The position numbers and the translations under genes are program-made. 64,000 nucleotides of DNA from Bartonella grahamii subsp. shimonis (GTDB lineage Bacteria; Pseudomonadota; Alphaproteobacteria; Rhizobiales; Rhizobiaceae): the NCBI RefSeq assembly GCF_036327415.1, contig NZ_CP123961.1, forward strand, positions 806,001 to 870,000. The letters are read 5' to 3'. The notes under the pieces were generated by a model. The model searched no databases and was not told the DNA's origin. It worked only from the letters and a program-made list of their open reading frames with translations. This document shows positions 8,262 to 15,544 of the stretch, one piece after another (position 1 is the first letter of the stretch; each line of letters opens with the position of its first letter).

Positions 8262-8792
8262 ATGAACACTCTCATAGAAATTAAAGAACTAACAATTGAT
8301 CAGGAAATTGTTCAAACGGTCAATGCACGTGAATTGCATACGTTTTTGGCAATAGGAAAACGTTTTGCTACTTGGATTACGAACCGCATTAATCAGTATG
8401 AATTTGAAGAGGGAAAAGACTATATTTTAACGCTTCCCAAAATTGGGAAACGTAAAAATGTTATCAGCAAAGAATATCACCTCACCTTAGACATGGCGAA
8501 AGAACTTTCCATGGTTGAACGTAACGAGAAAGGACGTCAAGCACGCCGTTATTTTATTGAGTGTGAAAAGAAACTGAGAAACCAAGCTGTTGATTATGAT
8601 AATGATACACGCTTTGATTTGCCAAGCTATTGGGAAGGTATGAACGCTGGCGAAAAAGTTTTATATCTTTTAGGTCCTATTCATATGCGTCTTCTTGATG
8701 CCTTCAGAGTAGATGAAGAGAACAGAAAATACAAAGCTCTCATTAAAGAAGCAAAACAGGTTTTAGAAAAATCTGTTATGAAAGCCGCTTAG
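8262..8792 (+). CDS. AntA-type phage antirepressor (Trp-like), copy A
   Basis: The 176-residue protein begins MNTLIEIKELTIDQEIVQTV, followed by an AntA/AntB domain (residues ~20-105: ARELHTFLAIG, YHLTLDMAKELSMVERNEKG, RYFIECEKKL). Its C-terminal part (PSYWEGMNAGEKV, LIKEAKQVLEKSVMKAA) differs from the KilAC end of the other copies; a remnant of the same tail lies on the opposite strand at 42000-42110. AGGAG at 8251-8255 decides the start. AntA proteins typically relieve phage repression. Expression is likely controlled by the upstream leader switch. This is the only intact short-form copy. Confidence 0.85.
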   Translation: MNTLIEIKELTIDQEIVQTVNARELHTFLAIGKRFATWITNRINQYEFEEGKDYILTLPKIGKRKNVISKEYHLTLDMAKELSMVERNEKGRQARRYFIECEKKLRNQAVDYDNDTRFDLPSYWEGMNAGEKVLYLLGPIHMRLLDAFRVDEENRKYKALIKEAKQVLEKSVMKAA

Positions 8793-8809
8793 TTTAAAAC
8801 ACGATTCAT

Positions 8810-8832
8810 CTCCCCGTTTCAAAAACGGGGAG
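8810..8832. repeat. CCCC/GGGG hairpin at cassette end (copy 1 of 6)
   Basis: CTCCCCGTTT (8810-8819) pairs with AAACGGGGAG (8823-8832). The same type of hairpin ends the other cassettes (13861-13880, 15518-15540, 25675-25698, 36770-36793, 41954-41980), always soon after a coding end in VxKAA or KVA. No T-run follows, so it is not a standard intrinsic terminator. Confidence 0.75.
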
Positions 8833-8844
8833 GGGATAAAGCTT

Positions 8845-8898
8845 TCAGTTTTTGGTTAGCCACTGTTTTAAATGTGCGAAGATATTGTCTATCGCATC
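8845..8898 (-). pseudogene. Fragment encoding a HLKQW...KN end, left direct repeat around the GHKL gene
   Basis: On the minus strand these bases encode DAIDNIFAHLKQWLTKN and a stop. A close relative (EAINNSFTHLKQWISKN, stop) is encoded at 11040-11096. The two pieces flank the GHKL-ATPase gene as direct repeats, suggesting that the gene entered or was duplicated at the end of a small phage gene. Confidence 0.5.
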
Positions 8899-8904
8899 TA
8901 AAAA

Positions 8905-10947
8905 TTAAACCTTTAATCTAGAAATAAATGCTTCATTCCTTAATTTTGCATCCTGCAATAAATCATTCCATTCTATTATTTCAACGGATCCTCGAAAATC
9001 ACCTTGTAGAAGAGTAGTTCTCCCTCGCCCATTAGCTGTTTTCTGCCATGTCGACGTTTGCGTTTTAAGTTCACCTTCTATATCGGCAATAATATAACAA
9101 TAAAAAACACACTGCTCTGAAATCTTTATTTTCTTATTATCAAATGTCTTTATACTTTTTCCTTTAAGTTCATTAAGGTATATGTTTATTTGTTCCATGG
9201 GGGTGTAACCCGTTTTATATGTTTTCTGACCTGGTCTTTTAAACTCCACCAACATTAACTTGTCCAGATCTGCATCAAGACGACCTTCAAGTCCTAGAGC
9301 ATGCAATTTATCATAACATAATAAATCAGGACGAATTCTTTTTGTACTATTCTTCGCGATTTTTTTGATAGACACATCCGAAGCGAAGTATTTTGTAAAT
9401 GTTAATCGCTCATCAATAATCCATAAATCATGCGTTAAATTTTCCTGAGATTCAGGATCATCGCCCCGAACACGCATTGGACAAATAAGTTCATGCAATG
9501 TTTTCTCTAGATGCGGGACTTCTTGACCATTAACATTTTTCTTAACCTCTATTATTAATTCTCCTAAAATATCAAGTATAACTTTACGACGTATAACATA
9601 CTCTGCTAACTGTCTTGTTTCTTCATCTTTAACTTCTTTTGCAAGTTCAGAAATTTTTTGGGAAAAGCTGTATGTATTAGTATTCCCTTTAGTAATTTCA
9701 CGGTATATGTTTTCAATTCTCAAATTTTGCTTTTTTTCTCTTCGAAGCTTATGAATAGCCAGTGTCTTAACAAAGTCTTCTGTATCCTTTGCAGATTTAG
9801 GAAGTTTTTCTAATAGTTTTTCATAACTATCAAAACAATAGGAAGGATGTGTTCTACAAAATTCTTTTAATTTATTTAAACGTTTTTCTTCGTATTCTTC
9901 ATTTTCTGGAGCAAGAACGCTATCTACAATATTGTTAGCAACGGAACGTAAAATATTTTTCAATATTTTATTCTTAAAAGAAAAATGCGTTCTTTCTTGA
10001 TTAACTCTATCATCTAAATACTGACCACTTATGCAACCATGATACACTAGCCCTTGGTCTCCAAATTTTCCGAAACCAATAAGGTTATCGATGCTTTCAG
10101 TAGTCACAGTACGATCATGTGCGAAAAGATGTAGATAGTGGTTCTTCCCTTTAAAGTTAAGGTTAGCATCCGCCATACAAATAAAATTACGAATTTTTAA
10201 TAAACCAAAATCTGCGGTTTCAAGTGTAATCTCTCCCCTATTTTCTACTAAATATTTTTTAACTTTCTGCGCTAAATTGACAGACATCTGATCATCACGA
10301 AAAGTTATTTGAGGAAGTTGTTCTAAAATTAAATCTGAAAAAAAATGTGCCCCAATATGATCGATAATTGCTTCAGTTTCGCGTGGAAAATGTTTTTGGT
10401 ACGCTACATCTCTTAAACCGGTAAAAATAATTTCTGTTCCGGTTACTTCTTGATTAATAAGAGGTATTTTTGAATGATCAAGAATCTGATTTTCCTCTTC
10501 CAAACAAAATGTAAAGCTTCTCTGGTAAAGCTGATCTTCTTCAAGGAATATACTTTTAACTCGTATTTTCTTAAAGGCATCCAACCATAGCAGCCGCCCA
10601 ACTCCTTTTCCTTCTTTTTCTAATTTAAAATTAGTATCTACAGTGCAAAAAGCTTGAAAGTGCTCATCATCCAATCCTACACCATTGTCTTTAACTATAA
10701 CTTCAAGTGTTTCATTTTTATCTATATCTTTGATTTCTATATCTATGTTACCCGCGCTTTTGTAATCTTCTTGCTTAGAATCTTCAAGCGCGTGAATAGC
10801 GTTGCTTACCGCTTCAAAAACAGGCTGCAAAGCTTCCATTTCAGTGGACGGTTTAGGAAAACGACGAACTCTTCCAGCAAGATTTTCTTTCATAGAAAAC
10901 TTTTCAGTTTTATTCTTTTCTTGTTTTTGAACTGCGACGTTTTCCAT
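8905..10947 (-). CDS. GHKL (Hsp90-like) ATPase with C-terminal nuclease-like region, candidate phage-defence protein
   Basis: ATG at 10947 is preferred over GTG at 10959 because AAGGTGGG lies just before it; the product has 680 residues. The N-terminus is a GHKL ATPase: N-box EAVSNAIHA (~residue 47), DNGVGLDD (~90), GKGVGRLLW (~113). A coiled, charged middle follows. Near residue 560, RPDLLCYDK...KLMLVEFKRPGQ has the D...ExK spacing of PD-(D/E)xK nucleases. Cargo ATPase-nuclease proteins in prophages often act against other phages, but I cannot assign it to a named system. It is flanked by direct repeats and lies between the antirepressor cassette and the lysis genes. Confidence 0.7.
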   Translation of the reverse strand: MENVAVQKQEKNKTEKFSMKENLAGRVRRFPKPSTEMEALQPVFEAVSNAIHALEDSKQEDYKSAGNIDIEIKDIDKNETLEVIVKDNGVGLDDEHFQAFCTVDTNFKLEKEGKGVGRLLWLDAFKKIRVKSIFLEEDQLYQRSFTFCLEEENQILDHSKIPLINQEVTGTEIIFTGLRDVAYQKHFPRETEAIIDHIGAHFFSDLILEQLPQITFRDDQMSVNLAQKVKKYLVENRGEITLETADFGLLKIRNFICMADANLNFKGKNHYLHLFAHDRTVTTESIDNLIGFGKFGDQGLVYHGCISGQYLDDRVNQERTHFSFKNKILKNILRSVANNIVDSVLAPENEEYEEKRLNKLKEFCRTHPSYCFDSYEKLLEKLPKSAKDTEDFVKTLAIHKLRREKKQNLRIENIYREITKGNTNTYSFSQKISELAKEVKDEETRQLAEYVIRRKVILDILGELIIEVKKNVNGQEVPHLEKTLHELICPMRVRGDDPESQENLTHDLWIIDERLTFTKYFASDVSIKKIAKNSTKRIRPDLLCYDKLHALGLEGRLDADLDKLMLVEFKRPGQKTYKTGYTPMEQINIYLNELKGKSIKTFDNKKIKISEQCVFYCYIIADIEGELKTQTSTWQKTANGRGRTTLLQGDFRGSVEIIEWNDLLQDAKLRNEAFISRLKV

Positions 10948-11039
10948 AATTATTCCCACCTTTTTAGCCGATAATATTACGAAATATACCTATTAAACGC
11001 ACGTATATTAACAATTTGTTATTATTATAGAACAAATTT

Positions 11040-11096
11040 TTAATTCTTTGAAATCCACTGTTTTAAATGTGTAAAGCTATTATTGATAGCCTCCAT
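11040..11096 (-). pseudogene. Small phage ORF end, right direct repeat around the GHKL gene
   Basis: Minus-strand ATG at 11096 opens MEAINNSFTHLKQWISKN; the same frame is open upstream without ATG into the small membrane gene. It is related to the fragment at 8845-8898. Probably a truncated end of a small lysis-region gene. Confidence 0.4.
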
Positions 11097-11154
11097 GAGA
11101 CGAGCAAAATTAAGGATCCATTTTCTAAAGAGTTTCGCGCGTCTCAGAGTATGT

Positions 11155-11366
11155 TTAGAGTCGGATATTTGGTTTTTGTGTAAAAATACTTACTAATGCA
11201 TCCATAATACGTGAAAAATCAAGTGCTAATAAGAGTATAATGAGTACAATCCATTTCGTATAACGCGACATCACTTTTACACTTTTATAGGTCATGATGA
11301 TTTCTTGAAGGATTTCTTTTTCTGCTTCTGTAAGCTCTATATCGTCTTGTGTTTTTTTCTAGCCAT
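11155..11366 (-). pseudogene. Small phage membrane protein, probably frameshifted
   Basis: ATG at 11366 overlaps the end of the Rz1-like gene, but its frame stops after MARKKHKTI. One more A in the seven-A run (T run 11352-11358 on the plus strand) would give a 70-residue protein: MARKKTQDDIELTEAEKEIL, then a membrane segment (WIVLIILLLALDF). A shorter product from ATG at 11295 (46 residues) is still possible. By position in the lysis operon it could be a holin or a tail-end accessory; the family is not recognised. Confidence 0.45.
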
Positions 11367-11565
11367 GTTTCCACCCACACAAGCGTTGACCCTGCTTGTT
11401 ATGCTTTAAGATCTCTCTTGCTAAATTGGAACTGATGGCGTTCAGATCTTTCTTGTCTAAATAAATTGGCAACCAGCCAACACAAGAAGAAACATATTTA
11501 TTTGTCGCGCAACCAGTCAGAGAGAGCAGCCTGCACATCAGCATCACTTTTTTGATTAACTTCAC
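11359..11565 (-). CDS. Rz1-like outer-membrane spanin lipoprotein
   Basis: The 68-residue protein has a short signal with lipobox (LLSLTGC). The gene overlaps the end of the Rz-like gene in a different frame, which is the hallmark of Rz/Rz1 pairs. Rz1 lipoproteins usually have a proline-rich mature part; this one has little proline, so the assignment rests on lipobox, size and position. Confidence 0.55.
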   Translation of the reverse strand: MKLIKKVMLMCRLLSLTGCATNKYVSSCVGWLPIYLDKKDLNAISSNLAREILKHNKQGQRLCGWKHG

Positions 11566-11725
11566 TTTCCACCTCCAGACGTGTTGTGGCTGCTTTTAAA
11601 GCTTTTTCTGTTTGCTTTTGCTGTTCACTCTTTTTACCAAGAGTAAATGCTCTTGCTAATGCAATAAAAAAAGCGGCTAAAGCCGCACCTGTTATCATCA
11701 GATTTCTTTTCACCCATAAGATCAT
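11498..11725 (-). CDS. Rz-like inner-membrane spanin
   Basis: The 75-residue protein has one N-terminal membrane segment (ITGAALAAFFIALARAF) and a charged, helical periplasmic part rich in Lys, Glu and Gln. Start and stop overlap the endolysin (4 bases) and the Rz1-like gene. Together they would disrupt the outer membrane at the last step of lysis. Shorter than lambda Rz (~150 residues). Confidence 0.6.
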   Translation of the reverse strand: MILWVKRNLMITGAALAAFFIALARAFTLGKKSEQQKQTEKALKAATTRLEVESEVNQKSDADVQAALSDWLRDK

Positions 11726-12384
11726 AGACGATGCTCCTGAAAGCGTTTAGCAACAAAGAAAATACCAGCACATGCGGCTAAAAGCATAATAGTCGCCAAT
11801 GCCCATTGGATTGGTCCATTTCCTGCTAACAAACCACCAAGACCTGAAAAAGAGCCAATAATCGGTGCAAGGGCTTCTGCTTTGAAAACCCCCGTTGGTG
11901 CTTGCGTTTCGACTGTTTGATAATTGGAGGAAACATAAGCCCCTTTTGCCCATAAGCCTGTTTCTGCCGCACGTCGGTGTGCTAGACCTTGCAAACGCCT
12001 CCCGCCTGCTTTGGTCCATTTCTGTAGCTCTGCAGGGACAGCTTCATATTCACCTTGATTAAGCTTTTTTAACAGTGTCGAATTACAAAAGGCTCCTGTT
12101 CCTACATTATAGCAAAAAGATACTAACGCCGCGAATTGTTCATCCGTTAATGAAACTGTAACAGCGCGTTCAACGGCATTTTCAAATTGTCTTAAATCTT
12201 GGCAAAGAAGTTCTTCTGCTTGCTTTTCAGTGATTGTCATGCCTTTGTGAACAAAAGGTTTTCCAGCACTGTTTGTATGTCCATAGCCTATTGTCCACAC
12301 CCCAATGGCATCTTTGTAGGCGTTCAAACGCAAACCTTCCCATTGTTTGATAAGTGCTAGTCCTTCTGATGATATTTTTCGCAT
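11722..12384 (-). CDS. Phage endolysin, glycoside hydrolase family 24 (T4-lysozyme type) with C-terminal membrane anchor
   Basis: ATG at 12384 has GGAG seven bases upstream, so it is preferred to 12396. Residues E16, D25 and T31 (QWEGLRLNAYKDAIGVWTIGYGHT region) fit the E-8-D-5-T catalytic triad of T4-like lysozymes, so peptidoglycan muramidase activity is likely. After the ~150-residue enzyme domain comes a linker and a hydrophobic segment near the C-terminus (WALATIMLLAACAGIFFVA, then KRFQEHRL). A C-terminal rather than N-terminal anchor is unusual. Heads the lysis operon. Confidence 0.85.
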   Translation of the reverse strand: MRKISSEGLALIKQWEGLRLNAYKDAIGVWTIGYGHTNSAGKPFVHKGMTITEKQAEELLCQDLRQFENAVERAVTVSLTDEQFAALVSFCYNVGTGAFCNSTLLKKLNQGEYEAVPAELQKWTKAGGRRLQGLAHRRAAETGLWAKGAYVSSNYQTVETQAPTGVFKAEALAPIIGSFSGLGGLLAGNGPIQWALATIMLLAACAGIFFVAKRFQEHRL

Positions 12385-12543
12385 ATGTTGCTCCATAAAA
12401 AAAGCCCCGCAAAAAGCAGAGCTGGATTAAAAAATTGACATCTTTCCCATTCGAAAAGATAGCTTGTTAAAACTTATGTAGCTTTTTCATTGGAACAAAA
12501 TAATGTATTTGACATTATCAACTTTGTAGCATATAAACTACAG

Positions 12544-12846
12544 ATGTTTATTGTTAAAAAAACACTATATTTTACAGAGTGGTTAGACTCATTAAAAGAC
12601 AAACAAGCGCAAAAGAAGGTTGCTGCACGTATTTTCCGCCTTGAATATGGGCTTCTAGGAGACGTGAAATATTTTCGTGGTATTGGTGAATTAAAGATAA
12701 ATTATGGACCAGGCTATAGGATTTATTTTGTAAAACAAGGGCAAGAGATTATCTTATTACTGAATGCTGGTGATAAATCTACACAACAAAAGGATATCGA
12801 AAAAGCCCTTCAATTAGTAAAGGAAATAAAACATGGAAATTACTAA
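12544..12846 (+). CDS. RelE/HigB-type toxin (phage Gp49-like), TA module 1
   Basis: The 100-residue frame from ATG 12544 fits the usual family length; an upstream ATG at 12490 would add a tail not seen in relatives. The pattern KKVAARIFRLEYG, GELKINYGPGYRIYF and LLLNAGDKSTQQKDI is typical of addiction-module killer proteins that cut mRNA at the ribosome. It overlaps the antitoxin gene by 14 bases. TTGACA at 12435-12440 may be the promoter. Confidence 0.85.
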   Translation: MFIVKKTLYFTEWLDSLKDKQAQKKVAARIFRLEYGLLGDVKYFRGIGELKINYGPGYRIYFVKQGQEIILLLNAGDKSTQQKDIEKALQLVKEIKHGNY

Positions 12847-13153
12847 ATTTGATGTAAGTGAATATTTTAACACGCCTGAAGACTTTAAGATTTTATTAGA
12901 TGATGCTTTAGAAACTAAAAATAGTGGTTATATTGCACATGTATTAGGTATCATTGCACGTAAACAGGGAATGACAGCTGTTTCCCAAGAGACAGGTTTA
13001 AATCGCGAATCTCTTTATCGTTCTTTAAGTGATAAAGGTGACCCACGACTTTCTACTTTTCTCAGTGTTTTGAGTGCTTTAAATTTGCAGATTAGTTTAG
13101 CGCCTATCCAAAATAATTGTAAGGAACAAGCGGCTTTAGAAGAAGCATCTTGA
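12833..13153 (+). CDS. HigA-type antitoxin of TA module 1
   Basis: The 106-residue protein contains a helix-turn-helix of the addiction-module antidote type (GMTAVSQETGLNRESLYRSLSDKGDPRLSTF). Toxin-first order with gene overlap is usual for this family. It should neutralise the preceding toxin and repress their shared promoter. Confidence 0.85.
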   Translation: MEITKFDVSEYFNTPEDFKILLDDALETKNSGYIAHVLGIIARKQGMTAVSQETGLNRESLYRSLSDKGDPRLSTFLSVLSALNLQISLAPIQNNCKEQAALEEAS

Positions 13154-13164
13154 CCTTCTCCCTC

Positions 13165-13193
13165 TTGACAAATATTCGTTTATAAACGAATAT
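13165..13193 (+). promoter_or_regulatory. Promoter and perfect palindromic operator of TA module 2
   Basis: TTGACA at 13165-13170 is followed by a perfect 22-base palindrome (13172-13193; half ATATTCGTTTA). A -10 at 13188-13193 (GAATAT, 17-base spacer) would start transcription at about 13200, on the toxin ATG itself. The palindrome is probably the autoregulatory site of the antitoxin. Confidence 0.6.
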
Positions 13194-13198
13194 ACGTC

Positions 13199-13522
13199 AT
13201 GTTTGAAATACGTCACTACCTTACTTCTGATGGCAAAGACTTGATAGCTGATTGGCTGCGAAAGCTCCGTGATATGCAGGCTAAAACTGCAATTATTCGC
13301 CGCCTTAATCGTTTAGAGCAGGGAAACTTTGGCGATTTCAAGCCGCTTCGTGAGGGTGTTCATGAATTGCGTATTAATGTTGGTCCTGGCTACCGAGTTT
13401 ATTATGTCCAATCTGGAAAGACCGTATTGTTGCTATTATGCGGTGGCAGCAAAAAAACACAAGAGACTGATATCACTCGTGCATGTGCTTGCTGGCGTGA
13501 TTGGCAAAACCGTGAAGATTAA
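13199..13522 (+). CDS. RelE/HigB-type toxin (phage Gp49-like), TA module 2
   Basis: The 107-residue protein is a paralogue-like neighbour of the toxin at 12544 (RRLNRLEQGNFGDFKPL, ELRINVGPGYRVYYV, LLLCGGSKKTQETDI). No Shine-Dalgarno precedes the ATG, and the only clear promoter would give a leaderless message. The gene is 12 bases from its antitoxin. Less AT-rich than the flanks, so probably acquired separately from module 1. Confidence 0.85.
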   Translation: MFEIRHYLTSDGKDLIADWLRKLRDMQAKTAIIRRLNRLEQGNFGDFKPLREGVHELRINVGPGYRVYYVQSGKTVLLLLCGGSKKTQETDITRACACWRDWQNRED

Positions 13523-13534
13523 AGGAGTGCAAAA

Positions 13535-13846
13535 ATGAAAGACCGTAACCATGATGATGCAATGGCAGAAATATTCCGTGATGACCCTGAGTTGGCAGCG
13601 GCTACCCTTGATGCAATCCTAGCAGATGGTGATCAGGGTGAACTGCTTGTAACTCTACGCCAAATGGCCAAAGCTTATGGTGGTGTTCAAGCTGTAGCCA
13701 AAGCAGCCAACCTGAATCCAACACAACTTTACCGTACACTTTCAGAAAAAGGTAATCCAGAGTTCCGCAGCTTGAATGCTTTATTGCGTACCATGGGGTT
13801 TCGTTTGGCTGTACAGCCTCTTGAACGACCAGTTTCACACGTGTAA
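13535..13846 (+). CDS. HigA-type antitoxin of TA module 2
   Basis: The 103-residue protein has the HTH pattern YGGVQAVAKAANLNPTQLYRTLSEKGNPEFRSLNALL, which is the antidote family partner of Gp49-like toxins. AAAGGAG precedes the ATG. It ends against the CCCC/GGGG hairpin of the neighbouring cassette. Confidence 0.85.
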   Translation: MKDRNHDDAMAEIFRDDPELAAATLDAILADGDQGELLVTLRQMAKAYGGVQAVAKAANLNPTQLYRTLSEKGNPEFRSLNALLRTMGFRLAVQPLERPVSHV

Positions 13847-13860
13847 CTTTAGTGTCCACT

Positions 13861-13880
13861 CCCCACCTTTAAAGATGGGG
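13861..13880. repeat. CCCC/GGGG hairpin at cassette end (copy 2 of 6)
   Basis: CCCCACCTTT (13861-13870) faces AAAGATGGGG (13871-13880), between the convergent antitoxin gene and the 92-aa gene. Same family as the hairpin at 8810. Confidence 0.7.
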
Positions 13881-13891
13881 AAGGGAGATAC

Positions 13892-14170
13892 TTAAGCAAC
13901 CTTTTTAATAGGGCTCTCCAAAGTAGGAGCATAAGCTTGCAATAACGGATTCATGCTATGTGGTAGTTCTGAATCTCCAAAATCTGTTAGAACTGTTAAG
14001 ATTTTAAGTATATTAGGCACCTCATCTTGAAGTTTTAAAATCAAAGCTTTTTCTATGACACTCATAGTGTCAACCAGAGCGGTACAATCTTTGTCACTCA
14101 TATTTTCATGTCTAGAAAATTGAGATAATGCTATCCACAAATCACATAAAAAGTCGGCACTGCTATTCAT
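13892..14170 (-). CDS. 92-aa cassette protein of unknown function (copy B)
   Basis: ATG at 14170 overlaps the antirepressor stop (ATGA), so the two are co-translated. The mostly helical protein (SADFLCDLWIALSQFS, VDTMSVIEKALILKLQDEVPNI) has paralogues at 15221, 25719 and 36811, about 65-80% alike by eye. No known domain is recognised. Its constant place after the antirepressor suggests a partner or modulator of it. Confidence 0.75.
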   Translation of the reverse strand: MNSSADFLCDLWIALSQFSRHENMSDKDCTALVDTMSVIEKALILKLQDEVPNILKILTVLTDFGDSELPHSMNPLLQAYAPTLESPIKKVA

Positions 14171-14922
14171 TGTACACCTCCATGGATTTGTTCTCTTAAA
14201 CATGCCAAACCTCTGGAGGTAATTTTTGTTGAAGGCAGCACCTTTTCTGTTCCGTCCGGTCTTTGAATAGTAATAGCAGGGCAATCCATAAAGCCTTTCT
14301 TTATTTTATCTTGATAAGGTAACAGAGGCGCTCCTGGAGCACGTCGATACACCCAATCATGTTTTCGCAAGTAATCCGTTAAATCTTTTGGTCGTACTTC
14401 AAGCATTTTTGCTGCTTCTATCAAACCAAACAAACCATCAGAGCGTTTTAAACCATCAAGTGCTTCTGCTTTTGGTGCTAATTCAGCAATAACATGATCT
14501 TTCTGCTCTATTTGGCTTTGTAAGTGATTTAAGACACCAAGTAAGGCTTCGGGTTTAGAGTAGTCAACTTGTGGTGTTGCTATCTGTGGGGTTGCTACTT
14601 GTTTCAAAAGCCGTTCACATTTGATAAAGTATAAACGCGCTTCTCTACCTTTCTTATTATTCTCAAGCATAGAAAGTTCTTTAGCTACGCTTAAAGTTAG
14701 ATGATAATCTTTAGAGGGACGACCTCCTTGGAGGTTTTCCCCAAAGTTGGTGAAAACTAAATAATCCTGATTTTCTAATAAATTATATTTGTTGATGCGA
14801 TATTTAATCCAAGTAGAGAAATCTTTACCTACTTCTAAAAACGCATGCAAATCACGAGCGTTAACAGTTTGAACAGTTTCCTGATCAATAACCTGTTCTC
14901 TAATTTCTATAAGAGTATTCAT
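14167..14922 (-). CDS. Phage antirepressor, AntA plus KilAC domains (Trp-like), copy B
   Basis: The 251-residue protein is the only full-length intact two-domain copy. AntA occupies residues ~15-110 (ARDLHAFLEVGKDFSTWI, LTLSVAKELSMLENNKKG), a coiled linker follows (LQSQIEQKDHVIAELAPKAEALDGL), then KilAC (~165-250: GLFGLIEAAKMLEVRPKDLTDYLRKHDWVYRR). AAGGAA of CCATAAGGAATTC forms the ribosome site, inside switch segment T of leader B. A DNA-binding regulator controlled by its leader RNA is the likely role. Confidence 0.88.
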   Translation of the reverse strand: MNTLIEIREQVIDQETVQTVNARDLHAFLEVGKDFSTWIKYRINKYNLLENQDYLVFTNFGENLQGGRPSKDYHLTLSVAKELSMLENNKKGREARLYFIKCERLLKQVATPQIATPQVDYSKPEALLGVLNHLQSQIEQKDHVIAELAPKAEALDGLKRSDGLFGLIEAAKMLEVRPKDLTDYLRKHDWVYRRAPGAPLLPYQDKIKKGFMDCPAITIQRPDGTEKVLPSTKITSRGLACLREQIHGGVQ

Positions 14923-14962
14923 AATGAATTCCTTATGGTTAGACGTTTGTTAATGACACTCA

Positions 14963-15163
14963 AAAAGAGTGCCGGGCGCTAACAAACACGGCCATAAGTC
15001 CGTCGTTACACTTTCCCCGCAAGGGTATTGTATAGCGTAACCACACCCGACAGATATTATTATACGCATGTAGCATATAATGAGTCAAAGTCTTTAATGT
15101 ATAGAAGACTGATTATTTCGGCAACCAATCCGCTTATGGTTCTAAGGTGTTTGTTAGGCACCT
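14963..15163 (-). ncRNA. Brt-like leader RNA, copy B
   Basis: Outer promoter -35 15192-15197 and -10 15170-15175 (minus strand, 16-base spacer). Plus-strand positions: P 15133-15139 and 15147-15157, M 14979-14989 and 14992-14998, T 14932-14938 and 14945-14952. Relative to copy A, the stem changes from GTTTCTTA/TAAGAAAC to GTTTGTTA/TAACAAAC and from CTAGTTG/CAACTAG to CTTATGG/CCATAAG, in P, M and T together. Such three-way covariation supports both alternative pairings. Confidence 0.72.
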
Positions 15164-15220
15164 GATTCGATTATTCATATTGTCGCTACATTGTCAAGTG
15201 GCAATGTAATGTTTTTATAA

Positions 15221-15499
15221 ATGAATACCAGTATAGACTTTTTATGTGATTTGTGGGTGGCATTGTTTCAATTTTCTGATCGTGATGATGTTGAAGATAA
15301 AGCTTTTAATGCTCTGATTGAAACCATGGATGCAATAGAAAAAGCTTTGATTTTAAAACTTCAAGATGAATCGCCAAATGCACTCAGGATTCTAGCAATG
15401 ATTACAAATTTTGGAACTTTAAGGCCACCTCCGATTATAGAGTCTTTGTTGCGAGCCTATGCTCCTACTTTGGAGTGCCCTGTTGCAAAAGTAGCTTAA
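15221..15499 (+). CDS. 92-aa cassette protein, orphan copy (copy B2)
   Basis: A paralogue of the 92-aa family (TSIDFLCDLWVALFQFS, IEKALILKLQDESPNALRI, LECPVAKVA) that stands alone: no antirepressor precedes it, and it is divergent from leader B. No Shine-Dalgarno is visible before the ATG. It is followed by a cassette hairpin. Probably the leftover of a cassette whose first part was lost or inverted. Confidence 0.65.
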   Translation: MNTSIDFLCDLWVALFQFSDRDDVEDKAFNALIETMDAIEKALILKLQDESPNALRILAMITNFGTLRPPPIIESLLRAYAPTLECPVAKVA

Positions 15500-15517
15500 G
15501 TTAAAGACACGATTTAT

Positions 15518-15540
15518 CTCCTCGTCTTTTAGGCGGGGAG
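15518..15540. repeat. CCCC/GGGG hairpin at cassette end (copy 3 of 6)
   Basis: CTCCTCGTCT (15518-15527) pairs, with three G-U pairs, with AGGCGGGGAG (15531-15540), between the orphan 92-aa gene and the convergent higA gene. Confidence 0.65.
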
Positions 15541-15544
15541 GTGG

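Noticed and set aside
8020..8262. A metabolite riboswitch
   Set aside because: No known aptamer pattern is seen; the conserved parts are explained by internal complementarity and promoters.
8810..8832. CCCC/GGGG hairpins as normal intrinsic terminators
   Set aside because: None has a following T-run on either strand; they fit better as a repeated cassette end, though Rho-assisted termination is possible.
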